Source: Eriocheir sinensis (Eukaryota > Arthropoda > Malacostraca > Decapoda > Varunidae). From it: 64,000 nt of DNA. The position numbers and the translations under genes were made by a program. The DNA lies in the NCBI RefSeq assembly GCF_024679095.1, contig NC_066509.1, forward strand, positions 15,373,929 through 15,437,928, read 5' to 3'. The notes beneath the pieces were generated by a model. That model saw only the letters and a list, made by a program, of their open reading frames with translations, had not been told where the DNA came from and searched no databases. Positions 23,771-34,250 of this stretch are shown here, one piece after another; position 1 is the stretch's first letter, and every line of letters begins with the position of its first letter.

Positions 23771-23969
23771 AGAGTGCGGCAGATGAGAGGAGGAAAGGGG
23801 AAGGGTGAGAGGAAGGGGCAGCGGAGGGGAGGAGAGGGTGAGGGGAAAGGGGGCGGCGGAGCTAAGGGCCAAGGAAAACAGAATGAGGTGAGGGCCAAGG
23901 TGGTCTAGTGGAGTCGGAAGGTCACCACCTGTCACCTGTCTGCATTAATAAAGTCCAGGACGAGGAGCG

Positions 23970-24185
23970 CCGCCAACCAACACACAACACCGCGCCAGAA
24001 CACACAACACACCTCATGCACTCTCCCTTGAAGCAACACATCAACACCGCTCCACAACACATCTCACACGCTCTCCCTTGAAGCAACACATCAACACCGC
24101 GCCAGAACACATCACATACTCTCCCTTCCCAGACAACCAACACTCACAACACCTAGCCAGAATGCAACACACCTCCCATCCCAGA
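23970..24185. repeat. 50-bp minisatellite, ~3-4 units
   Basis: The word ctctcccttgaagcaacac occurs at 24,021 and 24,071, and its first half again at 24,120 with a changed continuation. Shared flanks are caacaccgc and agaacacat. Minus-strand frames have Cys/Met-containing repeats and are artefacts. Confidence 0.88.
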
Positions 24186-24959
24186 CGACGAACAGGGGAA
24201 ACAAACTTGACCATGCCCATTAAGTACACCCATTAACCAACGAATATCAAAAAGAGACTAACAGGAAACGTCAGAATCAAAAAATATGTAAAGAAATAAT
24301 AAAATAGGAATAAGATAGAATATTTAAAGTTCAAGAGTTGACGTATTACATCAGCTACTTTTATCGAACCCATAACTTGGCGTTCTCAGGCGAGGGAGTG
24401 TCGTGCCTTTGAAATAGTTGTCAAAAATAGCCGAGCCAGAGATGCTTCCCTCCCTCCCTCCGTCGGGCACGTGTTAAGTGGCGTCGCCTCATCGACAAAC
24501 AAGCAATAAACCTTCCGTATTGGCCTGCGTCAGATTGTCTTCAGAGCAGCGGTGATGTGTGGCTTTGCGGTGCAGCGTTCACGTGACCAACGGAGAGGAG
24601 GAAGGTGTAGAGGAAGTGTAGTGAAGCTGTCTGCCTAATCGATGCAACAATTACGTGAGTCACTACTGTGTGGGGGAGGAAAGAGAGAGGGTGGGAGGGA
24701 GGGAAGGGAGGAGGGGAGAAACAGTGACCATGAGCGCTGAGGTTTTTGAGGGGGAGGAAGGGCGCAAGGCTGGCAATGAGAACCTCCCTGTCAGCCAACC
24801 TGCCTGCCTGCTTGCCAGCCTCCCCCGGACAGGTAATAGCTAACCCACTGTCAACACTCATTACCAGTCGTCAGTTGTCTCTTGGTGATGTCCATTCACT
24901 CCATCCACGAGTGCCCGGTCTGTTCTTGTACCTTTAGTCCCGCGGTGACATAACAACAG
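24186..24959. other. Unique intergenic stretch
   Basis: No gene recognised. It is AT-rich to about 24,360 and of mixed composition after, with a G/A-rich patch at 24,670-24,780. Confidence 0.35.
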
Positions 24960-26150
24960 CTGGGAACAGCGTTCTTGCGTCCAGCTGCCGCGCGCACACA
25001 AAGCTCGCCGCCTGTGTTTACATTACCCAGCTACTCTCTCACTTTCCCTCCCCCAAACACTCACGGCCATGGCAGTACAGCCTTCCGCAGCCGTACACAG
25101 GTGTGGGCTGGGAATGACCTCCTTCAGCAGCTGTTCCGCGCAGGTGTTTTCCGGCACCACCACCACCACCATCAACCACATATAGTACACAGGTGGGCAC
25201 AGATCATGTCACGCCTCACCTCGCCCACAGTCGAAATTATATCCCTTTAAAGACCCGAAGTCAAGGGAGTAAAAATGAAGGTGGGGAAAAAATGTGTTTC
25301 CCCAGATGCCAGGGGCGTGCCTGAGCGCCTTGGCGGCAACTCTCCCTGGCACCACCACCGCCCGCGGCCCCCACGCACCCCGCCCACACGCCCTCCTCAC
25401 CCTACACCAGCACTGTGACTCAGATAAGCGGAATGTTCACGATTTCTTGAAGGCAGGGCACGAACGGGACCATACGGCGAGCGGGGTGGTCATCTGCAGC
25501 CCCCGACGCGTCTGCTGCTCGCCGCCGCCCTTCGCATCTCCCGGCAGCTTGCACCCTAATCTCACTGCTCACTGGCGGGGATAACACTTAAAATCAACAG
25601 TTCACAAAGGCCGCAGGATGCTGAGGACGAGGGCGCCTCTCATGCAGGTTGGGAGACCCGCCTCCCTCCTGCGCTGGCGACAGCGGTGCTCACTTTCCCA
25701 CTATATAGAAGGCGAACACTCGCTTGACACTCCGGCCGCCCCACACCCTGCACCCTACGCCTGCCACACCTGGCCGTGGCTGGGGCGCGGCGGCGAGGCG
25801 CTACACACCCACACAGGGAAACACGCAGAGGGAAAACAGGGGAGATGACGGGCACTCCCGGCAAGCCAGGATGAGCGTGGTACTGCGAGCCCACCAATCC
25901 GGGAGGGTGCGCGCCGTACGCACGCGACGCCAGTTCGTCCACAAGGCACATTATTTTCTTGCTGCCGCACGCACTCACGAAGCACGCAGAGCACAGGACG
26001 GATAGAGAAATAAAACTGTGTTTAGTAGGGTGCGTGAGAGAGAGCCAGGACGAGGCTGGGAGAGCGGCGGAGGGAAGGTGAGAGAGGGAGAGTTGCCAGG
26101 CGGCACCAAGAGAGGCGTCACGATTCGCTCACACATACACACACACGCGC
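24960..26150. promoter_or_regulatory. GC- and CpG-rich, high-complexity segment
   Basis: This 1.2-kb segment stands out for CpG words (for example gcgcggcggcgaggcg at 25,785-25,800) and for lacking microsatellites. Overlapping frames of 76-112 codons exist on both strands and show no domain I know. A TATA-like word, ctatatagaa, lies near 25,702. It could be a CpG-rich promoter with a first exon; the sequence alone does not give direction or product. Confidence 0.3.
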
Positions 26151-26164
26151 GACGTGATCGATAA

Positions 26165-26360
26165 TACGTACCCTCCTGCCCTCCCTCCCTCCCTCCCTCT
26201 TGCCCTTCCTCCTCCAGGCTACTGTCGCCCGCCTCCCTCCCTCCTTATCATCCTTCCCTTTATTCCTTCTCAATTACTTCTTCCTTTCTACGCTGCCTTC
26301 TGTCCTTGCTTGCCTCCCTCCCTCCCTTCTATCCCCCAGCCTCAATCTTTCCCAGCCCAG
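26165..26360. repeat. C/T-rich tract with CCCT repeats
   Basis: Pyrimidine-rich, with ccctccctccctccctc at about 26,179-26,198 and similar words at 26,234-26,250 and 26,310-26,330. Confidence 0.6.
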
Positions 26361-26513
26361 CCCCCCATAGCCCAACCAAGACCTTTAAGTAAAGAACACA
26401 AAATTAAAAACAAAGCACGCCATGTACACAACGACACACATCCACGAGAGGTGACCTAGTGAGAAAATTTTCCCTTATCTCATATTTCCTCCCTCCTCAT
26501 TAGCTGTCCTCCG

Positions 26514-26516
<3 letters not shown>

Positions 26517-26560
<44 letters not shown>
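26517..26560. repeat. (CT)n microsatellite, 44 bp
   Basis: Perfect CT tract. Confidence 0.95.
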
Positions 26561-26563
<3 letters not shown>

Positions 26564-26631
26564 TCATAGGTCAGCCCATGTTCTCGTTTCCCTTCACGAA
26601 CGTTCGCTTTAAAACCCCAAATGAGATCATA

Positions 26632-26684
<53 letters not shown>

Positions 26685-26697
26685 CATCATCATTATG
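26632..26697. repeat. (ATT)n triplet array, ~65 bp
   Basis: About 18 ATT triplets followed by ATC triplets. The plus-strand frame is poly-Ile and the minus-strand frame poly-Asn. Confidence 0.95.
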
Positions 26698-27126
26698 CAT
26701 CGTCAGCCTGTATCACTCCACTATAGGACATGGGCCTCTCAAAAACGTTTTCATCCGTTTCTTTATTGTGCCTCATGTTGGAGATTCGATATAAAGGTTA
26801 AATTAAACATACTCTTTAAGATTCCTCGCACCATTTCGTGAACGGCCATCCATTGGGTGTTTGTGTATCAGTTCTGTCTCAGTCTGTCACTTTTTTGTCC
26901 ATCTATTGTCTTCCCTCCAATAAAAGTATGTTGTCATTTCTTGTCTTTAGTTGTCTTTATTATATCGTCTACTTTCGTCTGTTCTCTTCTCCATTTGCGT
27001 ATTTTTTTTTTTTTTAATTATAGTGATTTCAAGCATCGATCATTCCATCCCTCTCTGGTCACTACACAATTTCCTTTCCAGTGTCAATGTGTCCCAATCC
27101 ATAAATCTTGACAGGGAGAACGCACT

Positions 27127-27128
<2 letters not shown>

Positions 27129-27160
<32 letters not shown>

Positions 27161-27175
27161 AAGACTGCAGGAGGA

Positions 27176-27206
<31 letters not shown>

Positions 27207-27207
27207 C
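27129..27207. repeat. (TAG)n and (TG)n tracts
   Basis: TAG triplets at 27,129-27,160, then 17 bp of unique sequence, then TG dinucleotides at 27,179-27,207. Confidence 0.93.
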
Positions 27208-27335
27208 ACTATGTCGGTGGCTCTTGCTACTTGCTATTCGATTTGATCCACACGGTGGTTGGATATTAAGTATTGGTGGACTCACATGGAACAGTTGTGT
27301 AAGTATTTCATAATGCATACCCCCTTCCTCTCACA

Positions 27336-27338
<3 letters not shown>

Positions 27339-27378
<40 letters not shown>

Positions 27379-27405
27379 ACCCCCCCCCCCACACACACAC
27401 ACACA
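27339..27405. repeat. (CT)n, C-run and (AC)n compound tract
   Basis: CT dinucleotides to 27,377, then a run of about nine C and a short AC run. Confidence 0.93.
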
Positions 27406-27476
27406 ACCTACATATGTCAGCCCCTCCAACACCTGCGTGCATGTACACTACACCTGTGCAGGACACACCTATGACT

Positions 27477-27480
<4 letters not shown>

Positions 27481-27568
<88 letters not shown>

Positions 27569-27590
27569 ATTAGCTATATGAAACATTTGA

Positions 27591-27642
<52 letters not shown>
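27481..27642. repeat. Inverted (TG)n / (CA)n pair, 85 and 50 bp with 27-bp spacer
   Basis: TG dinucleotides cover 27,481-27,565 and CA dinucleotides 27,593-27,642, separated by unique sequence with tagctatatga. The tracts are reverse complements, so the single strand can fold into a hairpin with a stem of up to 50 bp. Confidence 0.95.
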
Positions 27643-27644
<2 letters not shown>

Positions 27645-27969
27645 AGAGATGAGGATTAACCAGAGTGAGACCCGGAAATCTCTTATCATCTCTTCACTTG
27701 AGGTCTCTTTGGACTTCCGCCCATCTCCCTTCTCCTTCTCCCTTCCTCCCCCTAACAACCCTTCCCCGTTATTCCTCCGATCCAAGGCGATAAAACAACA
27801 AACACCAACAAGAACCACACGAGCGTCCTTGTTGAGTCCTTGGTGTGAGTTTTTAATGAGGGTCTATTCTCTTGGGTCCGCAGGTATGAGTGTGAGTGTT
27901 CCAGGTGAGTCACGCTGAGTTATGTTCCTCTGGTCTGCTTCGTGGTGACAAGGCGTCGTGTTAAGTATA

Positions 27970-28690
27970 AGGTGTCGTGAGTGTCGCGAGGGTGTGCATT
28001 TATTCGTGTTGATAATTAATTTTGGTTTAACATGCACGAGGATGACTTTGTTTACTTGTGTTGGTGCTTGCTGAATTTGTTGTCTTGAGTAATAGTATGA
28101 AGGAATGTGATTGTTTACTTGTACTGGTGAGTGAAATTGGGTATCGTGAATAATGGTATGCACGAGGGTGACTTTGTTTACTTGTGTTGGTGCTTGCTGA
28201 ATTTGCTGTCTTGAGTAATAGTATGAAGGAATGTGATTGTTTACTTGTACTGGTGAGTGAAATTGGGTATCGTGAATAATGGTATGCACGAGGGTGACTT
28301 TGCTTACTTGTATTTATGCTTGTTAAATTATGGGTCGTATTATGAGATATTTCACCACCCAAGAACACATATCTGACAAGGCTTTCGTAGGAGGTTGTGG
28401 GCATTTCCAGGGGTAGTTTTAAGACCCTGGTGGTAGATTCATCCTTTCTCTGTACCCTGAGCATAAAAAACACTCCTTAGAACCTGATTGATCCCCCTTT
28501 TAGGTGTTGTGAGGAATGGTATGCAAGGGAATGAAATGTTTATCTGTACTGACGAGATAAATTTGTTGTCGCGAGTAACGGTATATACGAAGTTGAGTGG
28601 TTGCTTGCACTGGTGATTGTTAACTTAGGTGGCATGAGTATTATGTGTAGGAGAGTGACTGTTTACCTTTATTGCCCGTGTGAATACCCT
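27970..28690. repeat. 63-bp minisatellite organised as 126-bp dimers, interrupted
   Basis: The word gcacgagg(a/g)tgacttt occurs at 28,034, 28,160 and 28,286, exactly 126 bp apart. Each 126-bp unit is two related halves: one with cttgtgttggtgcttgctga, the other with cttgtactggtgagtgaa. The 126-bp period is 42 codons, so the minus strand is open with a 42-residue repeat. Diverged units occur on both sides of an unrelated insertion at 28,332-28,502 and continue to about 28,690. Confidence 0.92.
28332..28502 (+). mobile_element. Dispersed element family X, copy A (inside the minisatellite)
   Basis: The segment from gggtcgtattatgag to about ccccttttag has no similarity to the minisatellite around it. 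It aligns along its length with copies at 32,931, 41,604 and, inverted, at the right window edge. Landmarks in order are tgacaaggctttcgta, gcatttccaggggtagtttt, gaccctgg and cactccttagaacc. Compared with copy B it lacks the right ~50 bp. No coding capacity is visible; it is probably a MITE- or SINE-like non-autonomous element. Confidence 0.8.
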
Positions 28691-28804
28691 TAGTTTCCTT
28701 TGACTCCTTCTTTGACTTGTTTGTATTTACTGAACACCTCTAATTATGAACAACACTACTGTCGCCTATATTCATTTTTAGCGTTCTTTTTTTCATTTCA
28801 CAGC

Positions 28805-28935
28805 TAAAGAAACAGCTCAAGGGCAACAAAAAACAAGGTGTAAAAAAAAGCCCGCTAAACACTTCCTACAGAGACAAAAGTAATGAGCGGGCAAAAGAGA
28901 GGTCAATTTCGGGAGGTGTCTTGATGCAATCCTTT
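28805..28935 (+). mobile_element. Fragment of a dispersed repeat (GCTCAAGGGC family), copy 1
   Basis: The segment holds cagctcaagggcaac at 28,813, an A-rich stretch, gcccgctaaacacttcct, and gcgggc at about 28,887 that can pair with gcccgc. The end contains gggaggtgtcttgatg. It matches the inverted copy at 21,600-21,690. I remember this as a common decapod repeat; that is memory, not a search. Confidence 0.5.
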
Positions 28936-29525
28936 TAATACTGTAAAAACGATTATCCTTCAATGTTTTTTTCTTGTTCATGTTTTTTTTGTTCTTCTAA
29001 TATAATAAAACGTTCATTGCCTTATTATCCCTCAAGTTCTTCATTTCCTGCAAGCTTCTCTTTACGTCCTCTTTTTCGTCTCGTGTTTAAGGTTAAGCAC
29101 GTGGGCGAATTCTTTCACCCCGAACACACTTCTTTCCCTTCCATTCTGTCACTCTTTCATCCTTCCCCACTTTGTACATATCTAATCTGGTAATCCTAAC
29201 CAACCACGCACTTGCTGGACGCCCTCTAAATAAACACACACACGAACGAGGAACAAAGAGCACAAGTGGAAGTAAATAAACAGGATGAACAAAAATATAA
29301 ACATGAAGACTTAAAACGACTGACAGCTGGATTGCAAGACACGAGGCTGAGGAAGGGAGGAGGAGGAGGTGGAGTGTCTGAGGCAGCTGGTTGGCAATGC
29401 ATGTGGCCCCGCTCTCTTCCTCTCCCCCCTCCCTCCCTTTCTCCCCACCCCTCACCTCCTCCCTTCTCCTTCCTCCTCACCTGTCGTAATCAAGAGGACA
29501 GGACAGGTAAGGCAGGTAAAGCAGG
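28936..29525. other. Unique intergenic stretch
   Basis: No gene seen. It is T-rich to about 29,090 and mixed after, with a C/T-rich patch at 29,410-29,480 and ggtaaggcaggtaaagcagg near 29,506. Confidence 0.35.
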
Positions 29526-29527
<2 letters not shown>

Positions 29528-29605
<78 letters not shown>

Positions 29606-29770
29606 ATGAGTTGAAATAGACGACAAAAAACACGCGAAGCATCATTATGAAACATGACACAACGCAAGGAAAAACTCAAATAAAAAAAATAAAAAGAGCG
29701 AAGTTAATGGTTGTTAAATAGAATTATAAACGTGGGAACGCGAAGAGAAGTGTGCAACGGAGCAGGGAAA

Positions 29771-29841
<71 letters not shown>

Positions 29842-29959
29842 ACTAACATCGCTGGATTGCTTTCTTCTCTCTCTCTCTCTCTTTCCAGGAAGTAGCCCCC
29901 GACTCACACGTGTTGTTTACCTGTGAGTCACGAATCTTGACTCACCATGACTCACTACG

Positions 29960-30025
<66 letters not shown>

Positions 30026-30112
30026 TAGGTAGAGAAGAGAAAGTGAAAGAGGAGAAATTGAAACAGAAGAACGATAAACGAATATGAAAGAAGAGAGAAA
30101 GAGAGAAAAGGA

Positions 30113-30184
<72 letters not shown>
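29528..30184. repeat. Cluster of four long (GA)n tracts
   Basis: Perfect GA/AG tracts at 29,528-29,602 (75 bp), 29,774-29,839 (66 bp), 29,962-30,019 (58 bp) and, as (TG)n(AG)n, 30,113-30,184 (72 bp). All have purines on the plus strand and start about 110-245 bp apart, with a short (CT)n at 29,868-29,882. The intervening DNA is unrelated between intervals. Confidence 0.95.
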
Positions 30185-30187
<3 letters not shown>

Positions 30188-30344
30188 GCCACTGTTGTGT
30201 TCAAACAACTCACACTCTTCTCCCTTCTTCCCTTCTCCCTCTTCTTCCTTCTTTCTTCCCTCCTCCTTCCACCCCTCTCTTAACCTCTCGTAACCAAGGA
30301 AGAAAGGAAGGGAGGTCACCAACACCATCACCATCACCACGACA

Positions 30345-30430
30345 AACAAACAAACAAACAAACAATTACCACCATCAACATCCTCACCATCATCATCATC
30401 ACCACAACCATAACAATTCACAACAATAAC
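30345..30430. repeat. (ACAA)n and CAC/ATC triplet patches
   Basis: ACAA tetranucleotides at about 30,343-30,364, then loose accatc/atcatc triplets. Confidence 0.75.
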
Positions 30431-30489
30431 AGCAGACCACGTTACAAGCTTATTTAGTTCATCTACATCGTGAGAGCATGAGTCATTGG

Positions 30490-30654
30490 GGGGGAAGGGG
30501 GAGGAGGGCAAGGGAGGAACGGGGAGAGGGAGGAAGAGGAAGAGGGAGAAGGAGAGGGAAGGGAGAGAGAAAGGCGTGGGCGTTGGGAGGGACACGTAAT
30601 AAGGGAGAGAAAGGAGGAAAAGAGGGAGAGAAGGAAGTTACGTAGGGGACTAGC

Positions 30655-30717
<63 letters not shown>

Positions 30718-30918
30718 GGAAGCAATGGAGGGTGGAGGATAATAGACAGAATGGGAGGAAGTGATGGAAGGAGGGAGGAATGATGGAGGAGGAGGAGGAG
30801 GAGGAGATGGAGAGACGAGGGAGGAGGGAGGGAGAGAGAGGAAGCCTGAGGACACAATAGAGAGGAGGGAATGCAAGGGAAGGGGGGACTTAAGTGAATA
30901 AAGAGGGAAATGCAGAGT

Positions 30919-30999
<81 letters not shown>
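30490..30999. repeat. Purine domain with two long (AG)n tracts
   Basis: G/A-rich sequence containing AG tracts at 30,659-30,714 (56 bp) and 30,922-30,999 (78 bp), plus a GGA run at 30,784-30,806. Minus-strand frames are Ser/Leu/Pro artefacts. Confidence 0.93.
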
Positions 31000-31003
<4 letters not shown>

Positions 31004-31295
31004 GCAACATACACAACAGATAAAAGACAATGGGATGAGGTATACTGAGAAAAATAGGAAGAGAAGAAGAGGAAAGAAGGGAAGGAAGGAAGGAAGAGAA
31101 GCAGTTGGAGTTGATATCCCGTCTCCCCTACTTCCTTCCCTCCTTCCCTCCCTCCCTCTCCCCTATTCCCTTTCTTCCCGCACACTTCCCTTATCTACTC
31201 TACCATAAACAACAGCCTTCATGCATATTTATACCGCCTTACCTTACAATTATGTTATTTATCCGTCTGGTTGGTGCCGAGGCTGTCACGCACTC

Positions 31296-31528
31296 AGTCA
31301 GTCAGTCAGTCGGTCGGTCGGTCGGTCGGTCAGTTAGTCAGTCAGTCAGTTAGTTGGTCAGTCAGTCGGTCAGTCAGTCAGTTAGTTAGTTAGTTAGTCA
31401 GTCAGTCGGTGAGTTAGTCAGTCAGTCAGTCGGTCAGTCAGTCAGTTAGTCGGTCAGTTAGCCAGTTAGTCAGTCAGTTAGTCAGTTAGTCGGTCAGTTA
31501 GTCAGTTAGTCAGTCAGTCGGTCAGTCA
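31296..31528. repeat. (GTCA)n tetranucleotide array with GTCG and GTTA variants, ~230 bp
   Basis: Almost every four bases read gtca, gtcg, gtta or ggtc in uninterrupted tetranucleotide register. The variants are clustered: gtcg runs at 31,309-31,330 and gtta runs near 31,382-31,397. This suggests expansion of variant units. It is the largest tetranucleotide array in the window. Confidence 0.95.
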
Positions 31529-32175
31529 ATTGCTTCCCTAACAGTCAATCAACACCTCGGTATCCGTTGATCCCTCCACGATATTTGAATCCACTGAGGG
31601 AGTTCTGATACGTCTTAATAAACGATCTAACGCTATAACGAAGAGTGGACAGGTGGAGGTGGATGGAGTTAATTACTGATCAGGTATAGAGGTAAGGCTG
31701 TTTAATTTCTTTCATCGTGTAAATTACAAATAAATGCTGATTTTAGAGTGATTAGGGGAAAAAGTGAGTGAGTGAGTGAGTGAGTTGGTAGGTTAGTTGG
31801 TTGAATTCGGAGTTTCCTTCTAGGCGAATCATCATCATCATCAGTAGTTGTAGTAGTAGTAGTAGTAACGTAATTAAATCAGATAAAGATGCTAATGTTC
31901 TCCAGGATAAATTAAGACAGATTGAATGACTGGGCAAGGAAGCAGCAGATGGAATTCAATGTAAGGAAACATATTCTTAAGTTTAGGAATAACCCTTCAC
32001 ATAATTATTCCCCGTGAGTCAGCCTATGATCAGTCTGTCTGTGTGTCTAGCCGTTACTCTTATCAGTTAATCAGTACTACAATAAAGCGTTTCTGTCATC
32101 GGTGACCTTCAGTGTGAGAGAGTGTGAGGGTCTGGATGTCTGGGGAGCGAATGGGTGACGACTGACGAGCGAGTG
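31529..32175. other. Unique stretch with GAGT and TAG patches
   Basis: Nothing coding seen. A short (GAGT)n lies at 31,764-31,784, atc triplets near 31,830 and TAG triplets at 31,846-31,867. Confidence 0.4.
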
Positions 32176-32243
<68 letters not shown>

Positions 32244-32335
32244 TGATGGTGGTGGTAACAGGGGGGAAGAGGGGAAAATTGGAAAGGGAAAGGAAGGGGA
32301 AAGGGAAGGAAAGGAAAGGAGAGGACTGGGAACGG

Positions 32336-32402
<67 letters not shown>
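32176..32402. repeat. (GT)n(AG)n and (AG)n tracts flanking a G/A-rich spacer
   Basis: A GT then AG tract covers 32,176-32,240, and a 63-bp AG tract covers 32,340-32,402. The ~100-bp spacer is also purine-rich (ggaaagg, gggaagg words). Confidence 0.95.
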
Positions 32403-32405
<3 letters not shown>

Positions 32406-32594
32406 ACTGCTGGTTGACTTCATAAACAAACCCATGAGCCACTCAGTCAAACAAACAATTCACGCACTTGACAGTATAACAATTTTCAGTCATTCATCTC
32501 AGGCAGTCAGTCAATCCGTCTAAAAACATAACGAGATCATTATCCAATTAAATCAGCAATCAAAACTCACTCACACAATCATTCAGTCAGACGG

Positions 32595-32770
32595 TGCAAA
32601 ACGCTGACGTCAGAACTTTTCTTCAGCGCGTCAGCAACACCTACGTCAGCACAGACAAGCCGCGGCGATGCAGCGTTATCAGCAGCATCCGTTCAGAGCA
32701 CCTGCCTCCCGCTTCCGTGCGCGTGTTATCATTGCGACACTGGCGGGAGAATGATATCGCAAAGAGTTCT
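32595..32770. promoter_or_regulatory. CpG-containing patch with CRE octamer
   Basis: The patch holds TGACGTCA at 32,605-32,612, further cgtcag words at about 32,628 and 32,644, and gcggcgatgcagcg. A 74-codon plus-strand frame from 32,594 is not a simple repeat but matches no family I recognise. Confidence 0.25.
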
Positions 32771-32930
32771 AAAACCTCACTGGATACTCTTAAAATCCCT
32801 CTTATCATGAATTTCTAGATAACACTGATAAAATAAATGAATACTTTTAATGCATTCTAAGTCATCCATTCATACCGTCCTTAAACTTGTAATTATAGAG
32901 TAAATCATAAAAAGTTCCTTAGAAGTCATA

Positions 32931-33153
32931 GGGTCGCATTTTAAAACATTTCGTCTCCCAAGTTCACATGTTTGACAAGGCTTTCGTATGAGTTTAGGGC
33001 ATTTCCAGGAGTAGTTTTATGACCCTGGAGGTAGTCTGACCCTTCTTTAGTAGCATGAACCCAGAGAAACACTCATCAGAACTCGACTGGTCCCCTCTTT
33101 AACCTTTAGAAATTGTTGATGTGAGAAGGAAAAGTGTCTTACAAAACCAGCCA
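32931..33153 (+). mobile_element. Dispersed element family X, copy B (most complete)
   Basis: It runs from gggtcgcattttaaaac to about ttacaaaaccagcca. It carries tgacaaggctttcgtatgag, gcatttccaggagtag, gaccctggaggtagtctgac, gaaacactcatcagaac and gttgatgtgagaagg. The left end and the reverse complement of the right end (ggttttgtaagacactttt) are weakly similar, hinting at decayed terminal inverted repeats. Length is ~220 bp with no frame. Family identity is unknown to me. Confidence 0.8.
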
Positions 33154-33339
33154 TAAAGTCATCCCTGTAATGTACTACGGAAGCGTCACAAAGTCAAGAT
33201 GAAAATAATAATACAGCGTTCACTTCAAGTCTGAGCTGATCCGCCAGTCAGTCACGCAGGCAGGCACAGCTTCGGGCTTCCATTCAACTTTTACGTTAAG
33301 CACTCAAGAAAAAAAAAAGCCGTGTCATTCAATTTACTT

Positions 33340-34060
33340 ACTTATATTCCCTTCTCCCTTCCTCGTTCTTCCTTTCTTCCCTTCCATCTTCACTCTTCCC
33401 CATCCTCTTCCTCTTCTACACCCAACTCCTATTAACTCAACTCCATTCCTTTCCTTGCTCTTCACTTATACCTTTTTCCTTCAAATCTTCCCCATCCAAC
33501 TCTTCCCAATTGATCTACATTCCCTTACCTCATTACTTGCTCTTCCTTGTTTCTTCCTTCCCCAACCTCCTCTCTCCTGCTCTTCACTTTAACTCCACTT
33601 TCTCACTTCTGTTCGTTCCTTCTTTCTCTATCCAAGATCTAAATGTTCCTATCATAATTTCTTCTCTAATTCGATCCTTTCACTTCCTTATTTTATTTAC
33701 TATTCCTTTCCATTCTTCTTCTCCCTCTTCTTGATTCGCGTTATCCCTCCTCCCTTCTTCAATCCCACTCCATCCCTCTCCCTTCACTTCTTTCGTTCCT
33801 TAACTATCATTTCTCCTCCCATTCCATTCCTTCACTTCCTTCTTTCTCATTCTTCTTCTCTTTCCATTCTTCTCCTCCCTCTTCTTGATTCTCTTTATCC
33901 CTCCTCCCTTCTTCAATCCCACTCCATCCCTCTCTCTTCAATTCTTTCCTTCCTTAACTATTTCTCCTCTCATTCCATTCCTTCACTTCCTTCTTTCTCA
34001 TTCTCCTTCCCCTTCTACCCTCCTCCCCCTCCTCTAACTCCTACTCAGCACACGCTAATC
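33340..34060. repeat. Pyrimidine domain with a 154-bp tandem duplication
   Basis: About 700 bp are mostly C and T. The word ttcttgattc(g/t)c occurs at 33,728 and 33,882, and the following ~120 bp match closely (ccctcctcccttcttcaatc and ccattccttcacttccttct in both). Overlapping plus-strand frames are artefacts. Confidence 0.85.
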
Positions 34061-34084
34061 AGCACAATCAGCATTCAGACAGCC

Positions 34085-34250
34085 GCGTGCATAACAGTGG
34101 GAAAGAGGGGCAGAGGAGGCATCATGAGGGGGTGGGGAAGACTGAAAGGGGAGGGGAGGGGAGGGGAACAGTAGAAGCATGGAATACAGGAGGGAGGGGC
34201 TTGGCTAGGGAAATGAGGGGGTGGAGGGGGGGGGTGGGGGGGGGCGTCAT
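34085..34250 (+). other. G-rich strand with strong G-quadruplex motifs
   Basis: Four GGGG runs separated by single A bases lie at 34,148-34,166. Runs of five, eight and nine G with short loops lie at about 34,215-34,243. These are among the strongest intramolecular G4 patterns by eye in the window. They follow directly on the C/T domain, so guanine switches strand here. Confidence 0.85.
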
